Source: Durusdinium trenchii
Taxonomy: Eukaryota; Sar; Dinophyceae; Suessiales; Symbiodiniaceae
Direction: 5' to 3'
DNA: 64,000 nucleotides
Assembly (NCBI GenBank): GCA_963970005.1
Contig: CAXAMN010022740.1
Span: 390,377-454,376 of the forward strand
The notes under the pieces: generated by a model
Databases searched by the model: none
The model's input: the letters and a program-made list of their open reading frames with translations, nothing else
Told to the model about the DNA's origin: nothing
Translations under genes and position numbers: made by a program
Part shown: piece by piece, positions 12,101-24,012 of the stretch
How the letters are laid out: every line of letters begins with the position of its first letter
How positions within the stretch are numbered: position 1 is the first letter of the stretch

Positions 12101-12967
12101 GGGGGTGGTATTCAAAATTGATGGCCATCGTACATGGGAACTCGTGGGATCACAAAGAATTTCAGAATTATTGATAGAATAGATCTCTTTTTTGACATAG
12201 CAAGGAATCTGTGATTAATTCCGTTTTAATATCGTATCAATGTCATATCAAAGAAATCATTGACTAATGACTAAGGATGGACATCAATAAAAAAATACCA
12301 TAAAATACCTATATATATAATACTATAATATACTATATGTATATACAAAATATGCTATGGCCCAATGTCTAGTTGGAAGCAGACAAATGAAAAGACATTG
12401 GTAGAATGAATGGCACATGGAGACAAATGAAACCAGATGTTTTGAAAGGATTGCACTTGGGGAAAGGAACAAGCTGAATTCTTGGAAGGCTGTCTATGTT
12501 TGAAGCAAAGCAACACTTGTTTTTATGTTGTACGGGCTGGCTTGTTGTATGGCTTCGCCACAATGTTTGACATGCAATGACGTAGCAGATCCCCAGTGCA
12601 TAACTAGAGGTCATTGTCCCGGTGCCACTACTTATATTGGACAGCATCTGTTTGTTTATCCGTGGCTTCGCCTAAAAAGCTTCGAAGCGCTCTTTGGCCT
12701 GTTGTGTCTATTCCCTTTGGGCACGATTACGAAGCCGGAGACACTTTTGGATGTAATTCATGGCGTTCGAGGTCTTGCTTTTTGATTTGTTGCCGACTTG
12801 GATACACGGTGACGGTGAGCTTGCTTTCTTGGGTTTTTGTCATGAGGTTGTCCATGGTCGGGCGGATTAAATTAATTTCGATTCCATCTGATGAATTCGG
12901 AAGCATAAATCGCAAATTTTTAATTGCGCCATTGGATTTTTCTAACTATAGGAAAGGAAGATACGAA

Positions 12968-12977
12968 NNNNNNNNNN
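12968..12977. other. Assembly gap of 10 N
   Basis: Ten consecutive N bases mark a join between contigs. The sequence on the right is abruptly AT-rich (near 20% GC for the first several hundred bases by eye). Features on the two sides should not be assumed to be truly adjacent. Confidence 0.99.
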
Positions 12978-14433
12978 TAAAATGAAATAAATATTTATTA
13001 TACATATTTAATGTAATTTGATTTGGATTTAAATATGTATATTTGGTATATAAAAGGATATAAATGTTAATTATATATATTTTTTTTTTAAAAAATAATT
13101 TTTGTTTATATGTTTGGAATATTATAAAATTCGAATAAATAGAAAAATATTATGTTTTGAAAATATATAATTATGGAAAATATATAATATAGGATAATGA
13201 ACACTTAATATATAGAATGAAAAAAAAAAATATATATATTTAATATATTATATAGTATATTTAAGCAAAATAGTTGAATTATTTAAGTTGTTTTTAGTTT
13301 TGGTTTTTTAAAATTGATTTATTGTTTTTGTTGTGGTCCGGATTTTTCTTTTTAAATAATTGGATTTTTTTAGATTTCGAATCTAAAATATTATACATGA
13401 TTATTTAAAATCATGGGATATATATTACTAAACAATTCCATTATAGATTCGAATTCCGTATGGTCTATTATAGATAGCCTTGATTCTTTTCGACTTATAT
13501 TTTTATATGTGTATTGCAATATTATATTTATAAAATTTCAAATTATTTGATATGTTGAAAGATTTTGTATTTGTTTAGCAATATTGCACTAATCTATTTT
13601 CGGTTTGTATCTTTTGTTATATATCTATATATATGCATTATTCATTTTGGTTTATTGTGATTACGTCGGTTATTTAATGCACGTGTTGAATGATTTTTTG
13701 TTCGAATTGCCTTTTGTAGCTTGGCATTGTTGGTAAATACGAAATAATTTCGTATTAAATTAATATTATCATATTATATTATTTTTTTGTTTGCCGGTAT
13801 TATGGACATCGCACAATATTGTGGGTAAATTGGAGATAACAGTTGCAGCCATTTTACCACTTGCGTGTGGCCCGGCAGAGGTGCAGCTGCTTCCGGGGGT
13901 GACAATCTTGAAGTCATAAATAACCGAAATAATGCTAAGCACGGTGTATATTCGCGATATCAATGTTGCTTTCTAAAATTCCCAAAGTAATGCAAATATT
14001 TTCGGTTCTCATGGTGTGGAATATCGGAAATTTTTCTTCCGATCATTTACATTGTTTGTTGTTGCCTTCGTATTTTTTACCGTGGGTTCATCCACGAATT
14101 TTGCGACCACGTTGGAAGGCGAAGCTAAAGCCCAGGGAGATTGCTACCTTGCCCTTGCAGGAGGGTCCAATTGAAAACATACGATCCAATAGCTTATTAA
14201 ATATATGCTTTAAAATATTGTAATTTGTATGGTATATTTGTATATTATATTCAGGAATATGCTATCGGCATGATGCCTCAGACCTCTCGAATAAGGGACC
14301 GAGTTGAGCGTAATTCTAGATGGATTTGGGCTGGATTCTGAATGGAATTGTGCTGGTTTGGAATGATTTCTGGGCGTCCTGTGACACCTGCTGCCGTGCC
14401 CGCCCTTGGCCGGGTGCAGGCAACTTGGCGGAT

Positions 14434-16600
14434 CGCCAATTGATATTAGACCTGTCCCGGGCTCAGACGAAGTCCTCTGCTCAAACGAAGCTTCACTACA
14501 TTTCATAAGGTTTCGAGCTTTGAGGTTAACTTTCATGCAAGTATAAATTCTCAACCCAGTGTGGTAGTTGCGGGTGTGGACGAGATGCGAATTTAATGCG
14601 GATTTAAGTTTGGGATTTTCATGTAAATTTATGCATTGCAAATAAATGCAAAAAATTAGTTGATATATATATATATATCAATTTATTTATTTCTAATATT
14701 ATGGATTGGGGTACGATCGAATAAAAATACTCGGATTTCTGAAGCAAAATGTTCGAAATATCTGGATTATTTATTATATTTTCGCCTTGTCATTTTTAGT
14801 CTTGGCTCCCTCATAATTGATCTACGGCTTGCGTCGCGGTCCGGACACCCCCCCCAAAATAATTAGATTATTTTATATATCGAATGTAGCTTGCAAAACC
14901 TAACTCAATGTAGCTTACAGACCTTCAGAGCATTTAGCACCGTTTTTGCATTGCTCAGATTCTTCTCTGTCTGGATCCTTTGGTCGCCAATTGACATTGG
15001 ACGTGTCTCGGGCTCAGACGAAGTCCTCTGCTTAACGGCTGGTCGAACGCATTCCCATTCCTCCTGATATTGTTATCCATCATTGAGCAAATAAATCAAA
15101 TTATGAAGCTACCTTCAAATTGGCTGGCTGCAGGCAAATTGGCGGGTCGCCAACTGACATTGGATCTGTCTCGGGCTTTGGCAAAGTGCTCTAAGAAATT
15201 AACGGGCGTTCAAGCTTGGAGCTTTCCTGTAAGCCAATGCACTGCAAGTAGATGCAAAGAATTAATAGATATACATAAATTTACATCAAAATATTGAATC
15301 GATATAAATAATATATCAATATCATTCAAGTTCATTCAATGTAGCTTACGGAACCTAACTCAATGTAGCTCACAGAACTTCAGAACATTTGGCCCTGTTT
15401 TTGCATAGTTCAGTGTCACTTGCGGATATGGACGAGATAAATAATTAATGGGGTTTAAGCTTGGAACTTTCCTGTATGCCTATGCATTGCAAATAGATGC
15501 AAAGAATTCGTAGAAATACATATAATCGATATAGATAATATGTTAATATCATTCAAGCTATCTCAATGTAGCTCACAGAATCTCACTCAATGTAGCTCAC
15601 AGAATTTCAGAGCATTTGGCCCCGTTTTTGCATCACTCAGCTTCTGATCCGTACGGATACGTTGGTCGCCAACTGACACTGGACCTATCTCGGGCTCAGA
15701 CGAAATCCTCTGCTCAGACGAAGCTTCACTACATTTCATAAGGTTTCGAATTTTGAGGATCATTTTCATGTAAGAATACATTTTCAACCCATTGTGTCAG
15801 TTGCGGGTATGGACGAGAAGACAACCATGTTCAATCTATTGCAGGGCAAAATGGGGGATCGACAACTGACACTGGACCTGTCTCGGGCTCAGACGAAGTC
15901 CTATGCTGCGACGAAGTTCATAAGGTTTCGAGCTGTTCATTTAGGCTTGGAACAAAGTAGAATCGTCCCCATTGATGAAGAAATCAATTTAAAGGTATTG
16001 AAATAATTTGCAATTTTGACATTGGCTCTGCCATAGGCACCGGGCAAGCGGGTGGGTCGCTAACTCACGCCGCATCTATTTGGGGATCAGAAAAAATCCT
16101 CTGCTGAGACGAAACGTTGCTATTTAATGGGGATTCAAACTTGGAACTTTCATGTAAACTTATGCATTGCAAGTAAATGCAAAGAATTCGTAGATGCATA
16201 TATATTTATACCAAAATATTGAATCGATATAGAATATCATTTAAATTCATTGAATGTAATTTACAGAACTTCAAAGCGATGAAAACCATGTTCAAACTAT
16301 TGCAGGGCAAGTTAGTGGGTCGCCAATTGACACTGGACCTGTCTCGGGCTCAAACGAAGTCCTGTGCTGCGACGAAGCTTCATTACATTGCATAAGGTTT
16401 CGAATTGTTCATTTAGGCTTGGAACAAAATTGAATAATCCCCATTGATGAAGAAATCAATTTCAAGCTATTGAAATGATTTGCGACTTTGACATTGGCTC
16501 TATCACACGCATAGGGCAAGCGGGTGGGTCGCCAACTAACGCCGGATCTATTTGCGGGTCAGAAGAAGTCCTTTGCTGAGAGGAATGTTGCTATTTGATG
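14434..16600. repeat. GC-rich repeat family, about eight copies in AT-rich spacer
   Basis: Copies begin near 14,434, 14,981, 15,144, 15,663, 15,857, 16,053, 16,317 and 16,526. The best share GGTCGCCAACTGACACTGG followed by CTGTCTCGGGCTCAGACGAA. Several copies also share the downstream CTTCACTACATTTCATAAGG. Between them two spacer modules recur: one with CAATGTAGCTCACAGAA and CATTTGGCCC (near 14,905, 15,355, 15,585 and 16,745), the other with CTATGCATTGCAA and a GAATTCGTAGA core (near 15,240, 15,480, 16,160 and 16,630). Five copies keep the same plus-strand frame open, reading RQLTLDLSRAQTKS or close to it. Confidence 0.85.
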
Positions 16601-16799
16601 GGGTTTAAGCTTGGAGCTTTTATGTAAACTTACGCATTGCAAGTACATGCAAAGAGTTCGTAGATGCACATATATTTACACCAAAATATTGAATCGATAT
16701 AGAAAATATGTCAATATCATTCCAGCTCACTGAATATACTGAATGTAGTTTACAGAACTTCAGAGCATTTGGCCCCTTTTTGCACTGCTCAGATTCCGA

Positions 16800-17235
16800 T
16801 CAATCCGGATCCTTTGACACCATCGCTCAGCTCTCAGGAAGCGACAGCTTGGTTGAAGCGTGAGTGTCGCGCAGCAATCCGATTGTAGCTCCTAAAGTGG
16901 CAATCCTGCAGGCGACAGCCACTCCGACGTGTATCCATTGGTCAACCTAAACGATTAATTGCAGTGGGTGGTTGTCCGCGCTCTCTGGCAGTTCTGGCGC
17001 AACGCTCTGCGATCTGTGGCACTGACCTGTGTCCTGCTCGCCATCCGCCACAAAGGCTGCTGCAAGTGACAAGGAACTTGCAGAAAGTGATCGATGAGAT
17101 CTGCAATAGAACCGGGCGGCAGCGAGTGCCGCTGTCGTGGCCGGTCACAGAGAATGTGCTCTGTTGTTTGTTGCATGAAAATCGTTGATGCGATGAATGG
17201 AAGCCAGACCCATGCTCCCTATTGACGGCCAAGAA
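16800..17235. other. Higher-GC segment inside the AT-rich island
   Basis: This stretch of roughly 430 bp has the base composition of the flanking nuclear-like DNA, not of the island. Both strands are open for 70-95 codons over 16,942-17,232. The plus-strand frame (NLQKVIDEICNRTGRQ) is somewhat protein-like but matches no family I know. It could be an exon, a captured gene fragment or a sign that the island is really integrated in the same genome. Confidence 0.45.
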
Positions 17236-18654
17236 GGAAAAAAAGGTCCGTGGTTTGTCGGTTTGTCAATTTCTTCATTTATTGATTTATCGGTTTCGAA
17301 TTTTGAGGATCGTCTTTTTCCGTTGTTGGAAATAGCGGGTCGACCCGAGTAGCTAATATTACTATATAGATTCTATTTAGTAATGTTACGATTAAAGAAA
17401 AATATTTATATATTTGAAAAGGAAGGGAACGAAAGGTTATTTATAGTTTAGTGAATATTTTGGGCATAGGTTTAGGCAAAGATTTGGCGTACAAAATGAA
17501 ATAATTGAATCTTATTGGTTAGAGATTAATTTGATGGAATGAAATTGATATTTGTAATTACATTATTAGGGAATAGATATGGAATATATATAATATGGAT
17601 AGAAACGGCGATGGGGATGTATATACGAGATAAGGTAGATGAGGATATATTTATTTATCGGTAGAATGGATAAAGAATAATCGCAATTGGTGAGATTAAT
17701 ATTGGAAAGATATAAATACGTAAGATGAAATGATAGGTTCAGATTATATATATAGAGTGCATATATATATATATATAAAGAGTATGTATATGGAATGAAA
17801 TTGTCATCGTGGTACGTGATAGGAGGTAAAATTAAAGGATTCTTCTTTATTTAGAATTATTATGGATGGGAAAAGGGTATTTTTATTACGGATAAAAACA
17901 ATATCCCGATAATCCCGACGTCTAATGCTTACCCATTGCAATCTCTTCTTTTTGTTTGCCTTCAACAATCTCCCATTCCATATAAATTCCATCACATGGG
18001 GAATACCCTCTTCGATTCGGATCTTTCATAGATCTTAAATAAATAGTATTATGCATCCCATACAGATATCCTTTTCAATCCAGAAATTAGACCTTGTTAC
18101 CGATAAAAATGGGCACCCCTAAGCTATTTAGGACCTTTTGTCTCCAATGTTTGCCCTCTTTGTTGCCTCAACTAATATAAATTCCCACCGCATCGGGGGT
18201 GCCCTCTTTAATCCGATTCTTTCGCAAGCCCTTAATAGATGGCATCATGCATCCCATATAGGGTGTCCTTTTCAATCCAATAATTAAGCCTTGTCACGGG
18301 GAAACAAGGACATCCCTAAGCAATTCAATTTTTTTGCCTCCAATATTTGCCCGCTGCAATCTCTTCTCTTTCCTGCCCTCCACCACGCAACCCAACAACT
18401 CCAATCGTGTGCCTCCAACGCTTGCTCGCCAACCTTCTTTATTTATTGATTTTCCATCTTTTCTCTTTCCTGCCCGCAATACCCTAATCCACGTGAACTC
18501 CCACCACATAGGGAATGCCCTCTTCAATCCGGCAGCAACGCTAAGCTTAACCGCAATTACAATTTATTCTCATTCCATAAATTACTCAATCCGCATAATA
18601 TTAATAATATTTTGTTCGACGTCAATTACATTATCGATATCCCAGCACCGTTCA

Positions 18655-19100
18655 AATCATTTATTTTTCATTAGCAAATAACCCACCTCATTTTTGTATT
18701 CTTCCCCATCAGGCTCTAGATTCACCTCCGAAATTGGTCCTCTCCCGACCACCCCCCCCACATTCCCTTTATTTATTTCGTTCATTCTAAAACATTACCT
18801 ACCGTTAATATGGGCAAAACATATATTTATCAAAAATTAATTATCTTAATAATAACAATAATTAAATTTTATGTTTATTATATAAAAACATACTTAAATT
18901 CAATTTTTAAAATAAATAGAATAATACTATATCATAGAAGAGATTTTATCAATTAAATTTGAAATATAGAACAATTCAATATATAACTTAATTATGTTAA
19001 TTATTTGATTATTTTTATTTCTATAAATAAGGACTTTTCGAGGGCACCGCATTGCATAAACAACCTCCCCCTTTCCCGCGGGCTTAATAAGATATTACAA
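18655..19100. repeat. Diverged large repeat, copy 1
   Basis: In order this copy contains TTTTTCATTA, CACCTCATTTTTGTATT, a C-run followed by ACATTCCCTTTATT, CATTCTAAAACATTACC, and at the end a GC cluster with CCCGCGGG at 19,075-19,082. The same modules in the same order are found at about 21,130-21,575, roughly 2.48 kb downstream. AT-rich filler between the modules differs. Confidence 0.7.
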
Positions 19101-20144
19101 TAAATTCCGGTTCATATTTGTTAAATATAGGTATAATTTTATATTTCGTTATAAAATTACTAAACAAATATTTTTCAATGAGGAATAATAAAAATATTAT
19201 TTTCAATAATATTATTATTAATTTCCAAAAATTCTATATAATCGAATTATTTTCATTATAAATCATATATATATATATAAATAATTCTATAGTTATTTTG
19301 ACAGCTATTAATTGCATTATCGATGAATAATTTTACTTATAATACTAAATTCAATTTATTAATACCTCGATTCTAGAAAAAATATCTATACACCTGAGAA
19401 AGGAGGGGGCGAAAAATAACCTCTAGTTTATTTGGCCTCAGGGTAGGCCCGGGCAAAGATTTGGCGTACAAAAGGAAATAATAAAATAATATCGAATAAA
19501 ATCTATTTAATGGGATGAAATTGAAATCGCATTCCCATTAATAGGGGATAGGAATAGACAATAAAAGATCTAGATCTAGGGGTTCCCTCTTTCGCCCCGG
19601 TCAATTATATTCAGAAATAATATGGAGGTTAAAAAAACACCCTTGCTACGGATAAAAAGGGCATCCTGAAGCTATTCAAGATCTTCCGCCTCTAATAATG
19701 CCCATTGCAATCTCTTCTTTCTCCTGCCTTCAATAATTTCCCATTCCACGTGAATTTATAATATATGTGAAATATCCTCTTCAATTCGATTCTCTTGTAG
19801 GTCCTAAACAGATGGCATCATACCCCCCATACGGGTGTCCTTTTCAATCCAAAAATTAAATCTTGCTACGGATTAAAAAAGGGTTCCCCTAAGTTATGCA
19901 AGACCTTCTATCTCCAATGCTTACATTGTAATCTCTTCTCTTTCCTATTCCCCATAATTTAAATTCCCATCGCACAGGGAATATTATATCCTCTTCAATC
20001 CGGTTCGCTCGCAGACCATCAACACATGCCATCATACACCCCATATAGGATGTTGTTTTGAATCCAATAATTAATATCTAAATATAGCATCATATGAAGG
20101 ATGGTCAAAATTCCTTATTCTTCTTCAGCTAAAAAATGGACGTC

Positions 20145-20254
20145 ATCGGTTTTGAGGTGGACCTTATCGTTTTACAACGTTTTGAGTTCGTCGCATACTT
20201 ATGACCATATACAGCGCTGGGGTTATCGGTTTTGAGGTGGACCTTATCGTTTTG
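20145..20254. repeat. 80-bp-period direct repeat
   Basis: ATCGGTTTTGAGGTGGACC followed by TTATCGTTTT occurs at 20,145 and again at 20,225, identical over about 30 bp. The intervening sequence is not duplicated further. Confidence 0.85.
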
Positions 20255-21129
20255 AAGAATTTTGTGCACAAACCTACCCCTCTTTACTAAAGTGGTCTTC
20301 GCATGTTTTGACCGTGGCTCATATATCCCCAATATAAAATATCCAATTCAATCCAACAACAAGCTATTTAAGACCTTCCACATTCAATAATTCTTCGTTA
20401 TAATCTCTTCTCTCTCCTGCCCTAACCCCCGAATTCCCTCTTTAATTCGATTCTCGCAAGCCCTCAATAGATAACATTCTGCATTCTCTTCTTTTCTTTT
20501 TTAAAATTATTCCCTTTCTATAATTTCCTCAATCCCTCGATGCCCCTCGTAATATTAACTTAAAGACAATGGGAACGAAAATAAGGAGTAAACAGATGCG
20601 GAAAAAGAACAACAACACAAATACTTTTGTGCCACGAACGCAGAATATTATTAATTACGTCAACCAATCACAAAAAGAATTATCTTTTATATTGTTTTTT
20701 CTAAATGTTTAATATATTTTGTTACAAAATTAAAAGAATAATCGAATAATATTAATCAAATTCCTTTATTAGAGAATATTAGACGCCCCCCTTCCTTTAA
20801 TAAAAAACAATTTATTAATTCATAAAATCTTTCGATTTTAAGATTCACCATATTTCGTAAAAAATAATTTCCATCAAATGTTTCTTCTAAGCTCGCTTTC
20901 ATACTAATGCTAAGTATTTAATAGTATTTATATAATTTAAAAAATTAATAAGGAATAAGAAAAATAATTTAACAATAATTAATAAATATTTTAAAAATAG
21001 AAATTTAATAAATAAATGCTAGAAATAGACGATTCAAAATTATTATATATCGTAAGAATAAAATATAAAATTATAACAAATATTTTTTTTTTTAATATCA
21101 ATTATATCATCAATATTATATAATCCCTC

Positions 21130-21575
21130 GAGCCATTCCTTTTTCATTATCAAATAATCCACCTAATTTTTTCGTTTCCCATCAAATTTTAAATTCACCT
21201 CTCCGAAATTAACAATTTTACGACCCCCCCCCCCCACACCCCCTTTATTCATTTCATTCATTCCAGCAACCTCAAGCAAGCCCTACCTACCGACCACCTT
21301 TCATAATATAATCAACACATAATTATCCAAAAATTAATCATCACCTTCATAATTAAAGATTCTAATATTTTATATATATTACATAATAATATTATTCCTC
21401 GAATTTTACAAATTAGAGAAAGACATTAATATTTTATATATTTAGATTTAAATCATAAACATGATTTTTTTTATTTAAGATTTAAATATCGAATATATTT
21501 AGTTATTTTATTTTAGCAATAATTTTCGAGAGCATCGCATCGCATAATAACCTCCCCCCCTCCCGCGGGTTTAAT
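21130..21575. repeat. Diverged large repeat, copy 2
   Basis: This is the second copy of the module series starting at 18,655: a TTTTTCATTATCAAATAA stretch, a long C-run, CCCTTTATTCATTTCATTC, and a terminal GC cluster with CCCGCGGG at 21,562-21,569. A related pair marked by the motif AAAGATTTGGCGTACAAAA lies at 17,478 and 19,455. The island therefore grew by several rounds of duplication. Confidence 0.7.
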
Positions 21576-22011
21576 TCCTCCTTAAACGTGTGTATTTCCG
21601 TTAGTAGGGGGCAAATTAAATTTTATAGCAGGATTTGGATCCCTTTCTGTCGGATATTCCTCGTTTGATCCCTGCCCTATCTTTCGTCATTTCGTTCGTT
21701 CCCCAACACTCCAGCCTAGCCTATCGGCTGGCTTTCGTAATAACAATAGATACAATACACCCCTTCGCTCTTTAAGATGCCTTTCCGACATCTTTAATCA
21801 GAACCCATCTAAAATGCATATTTGTACAAGCAATCCTCCAGAAAATAAATGCCCATAATGGTCAATTGTTTTAAGGATATAAAATCACATAATATCAAAA
21901 TAGAATGGGTGTCCAAAACCCATTTCAAAGAGGAAAGTAAAGATCATTTCATAGAGCCTCACACGCGGAGGATTTAGTTGGTAGAATTCTTCGCCAACAT
22001 CATAAACACCC

Positions 22012-22302
22012 ATGAGGATGGTAAGCTTCAAAATCGACTCGGCCTCTCCTATCGAAATGTTATGCAGGCGTGATGGCAAACCACGCAAAGAGTGGACTCG
22101 CAACACCTTGGATTTGATATGGAACCATATCTGTCATAACAAAGTTGACTTTAATAGCTTTCGAGAGCAACTGGTTCAAATCCTAAATGCAGCCAACAAG
22201 GAGCAACTTGAAAGTTGCCTTTACTACCAGGTTGAAACCTGGATTTCGAAATTAAATCGACTCTCTAATTTGCACTGTTCCTATGTTATCCAGTTCCACT
22301 AA
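22012..22302 (+). CDS. Hypothetical open frame at the right edge of the AT-rich island
   Basis: A 96-codon ATG-initiated frame reads like real protein, with helical, charged stretches such as NSFREQLVQILNAANKEQL. I do not recognise a family. The reading frame one base over is also open upstream (FANIINTHEDGKLQNRLG) and ends at 22,063, so the segment could be a frameshifted remnant of a longer gene or a single exon. No splice signals were convincingly assigned. Its codons are AT-rich like the adjacent island. Confidence 0.3.
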   Translation: MRMVSFKIDSASPIEMLCRRDGKPRKEWTRNTLDLIWNHICHNKVDFNSFREQLVQILNAANKEQLESCLYYQVETWISKLNRLSNLHCSYVIQFH

Positions 22303-22526
22303 TGGACATAAGTGGCGCCTACGGGTGTGGCATTTATCATTTCGACTTAGTTTCACACGTTTTTCTCACTCCCATACCCATGGCAAACAACATGTAATAT
22401 TAATACATTTATCTTAGGTGACGTCCATCCCCCTAAATAATTCATTTCCAATTGCATGAATAAAGATTTGAGTCCAGCCTACCGGCTACCGTTCTTAATG
22501 CGTCACTTTGTATATATATATACACA

Positions 22527-22603
22527 CCTGAAACAGTGGATGATGATGGTTATGTAAAGGCATTGTTCAAAAATAATAATAACTGCTTACTGACGGTTAC
22601 AGG
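22527..22603. repeat. 77-bp inverted-repeat element, copy 1
   Basis: The element begins CCTGAAACAGTGGATGATG and ends TACTGACGGTTACAGG; the ends are imperfect inverted repeats. It shares its left half (CAGTGGATGATGATGG) and its size with a 76-bp element at 55,333-55,408, where the terminal repeats are perfect over 11 bp. It may belong to a short non-autonomous mobile family. Confidence 0.7.
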
Positions 22604-23628
22604 CAATAGGACAGACCCAATATAGTATATAATTGTATATTTACTATATTTGTTCAATCCAATCGAGCACGTAACATCCATGGTTGCTCGATACGTCTTC
22701 ACTTGTTTTCGTCTGACCTCAAGTCTGGTCAACGGCCAGCGAAAGCGAAGATTTGAAAATAGCTGGCCATATATCCAAATCAGATTGTTAACAAAGGACT
22801 CTGGTAGGGGATTGTCATGCCACCAACCATCGAGTAGAACGCGCTAGCTATAAAACTGACCGTGGAAGGTTTAGGTTGTAGATCACATGGCAAAGCCTCT
22901 CTAGCAAGTTCTGCTCTCCGTTTCAACCTTAACACGAAGTACCCTGGCTTTCCAAATGCAGAATGTTTGGCCCCCACGTGCCACAAGAATCTAGATCAAG
23001 AATACTCCAGATTGAAAAATCAAGGGGTTCCCTGCTTTCATCTGCTTTCGTGGCTGGTGGTTGCAACCCCTGCGAAATCGTCCATCTCATCCTCTGTGGC
23101 ATCCCACTCCTCACTGCTGCTGGAGGATTCTCCATCCTCTTCACCTCGGACCGCTACCAGCAGGAGTCGGTATATAATTGAACTTTGGCCACCCATCAAC
23201 TCCAGGCTGAAACACCCATCACAGTTCTTCACTGAAGCACTTCGACTCAGCATCAGTTGATCGCTTGGCTGACCAATGCCGAACAATCTATCAACACCGA
23301 CCCCCTGGAACAAGCCCTCAACAGTTGACAACTCCACCTTAATTCCCATGGTCAACAACAGTGTGAAACACTTGAAGGGTGTGGACATGGTGAAATTGTT
23401 GGGTCATTATGTTTTTCACCAGGTGAGGTGAGCATCATTGAGCCTGAGCCATCCCTTGTGCCACGTTCGCGTTCGCGTTAGCATCTTCGCTTCACGGCCA
23501 AGCTCTCGGCGGATGTCGGAGCACTCGGAGGAGGAGGACTCCTGGTATCGGAGTCGGCGAGGGGTGATGGGCAAGAAGTAAAATAGGACAACTACACTGA
23601 CAACTATATATCCCTATGGCATGCCCTA

Positions 23629-23718
23629 TGGATCCTCATACCTTCTCAGAAGGGCTTCGGGCCCTCCTGGCGCCTACTTAAATAGTCTCCAATCACCTTC
23701 TCAGAAGGTATGTGGATC
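23629..23718. repeat. Inverted repeat with paired CCTTCTCAGAAGG blocks
   Basis: The arms GGATCCTCATACCTTCTCAG and CTTCTCAGAAGGTATGTGG are near-perfect complements, ending in GGATCC on both sides. The structure parallels the element at 3375-3454, which also has central CCTTCT/AGAAGG blocks. Confidence 0.7.
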
Positions 23719-23960
23719 CACAGGGTATAATAATGCAGTTACAAGTAACCCCGGGGAGATTAACACGGCACCTGAACATGGGCCGTTGGAAGGCTCTTTT
23801 CCTCTACAACCCGACGTGGTTTAACCAGGTTGCATTGGGGGTCTCTTCCAGAGTGCACCCTCCATGGCTGCCGTTGTTTCAGGCCTCCGGTTTCATCGCT
23901 CGACGATGGAGGTTGGATGCAAAGACAACAAAGCAAACTCCATGCGAACAACCTTACCCT

Positions 23961-24012
23961 AAACCACAAACCCCAGTAATGATTCTAAACCACAAACCCC
24001 AGTAATGATTCC
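23961..24012. repeat. 26-bp tandem duplication
   Basis: AAACCACAAACCCCAGTAAT plus GATTC is repeated twice head to tail with a 26-bp period and near identity. Confidence 0.85.

Larger units (their letters stand above)
5103..12967. other. Intergenic or unresolved DNA without a supported gene
   Basis: I find no exon here with a recognisable domain. Open stretches that read somewhat like protein are a plus-strand frame at 6158-6364, frames on both strands around 9690-9990 and a plus-strand frame near 11,211-11,360 (GLGVRLVVHWTIPIGES). None has supporting context. Small repeats present are a 26-bp tandem pair at 8361-8412, a hairpin at 9170-9198 and a palindrome at 9020-9037. From about 12,180 the sequence becomes AT-rich toward the assembly gap. 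Confidence 0.5.
17930..20480. repeat. Degenerate CTCTTC-type repeat family
   Basis: A unit of about 150-220 bp recurs near 17,930, 18,150, 18,350, 19,690, 19,920 and 20,390. Each carries variants of TGCAATCTCTTCT, then a purine-poor stretch with CCTGCC, then CCCTCTTCAATCCGATTC, GATGGCATCATGCATCCCAT and TGTCCTTTTCAATCCA. Divergence between copies is high. Minus-strand open frames at 17,804-17,995 and 18,294-18,527 are by-products of this repeat. Confidence 0.8.
12978..21600. other. AT-rich repeat island of uncertain origin
   Basis: This block is much richer in A and T than the rest of the window and has no open frame longer than about 140 codons and no recognisable protein, rRNA or tRNA. It is built of diverged repeat families: a GC-rich unit repeated across 14.4-16.6 kb, a CTCTTC-rich unit repeated across 17.9-20.5 kb and a duplicated segment at 18.66-19.1 and 21.13-21.57 kb. 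Short GC clusters such as CCCGCGGG (19,075 and 21,562) sit in AT-rich spacer, a look common in repeat-laden mitochondrial genomes. It begins directly after the N gap but ends without a gap, grading into ordinary sequence near 21.6-22 kb. It may be organelle-derived DNA, a satellite region, foreign DNA or an assembly chimera. Confidence 0.7.

Noticed and set aside
12978-21600. Mitochondrial genome with cox1, cob, cox3 or rRNA fragments
   Set aside because: I looked for these and found no recognisable coding or rRNA core sequence, so an organelle origin remains only a possibility based on texture.
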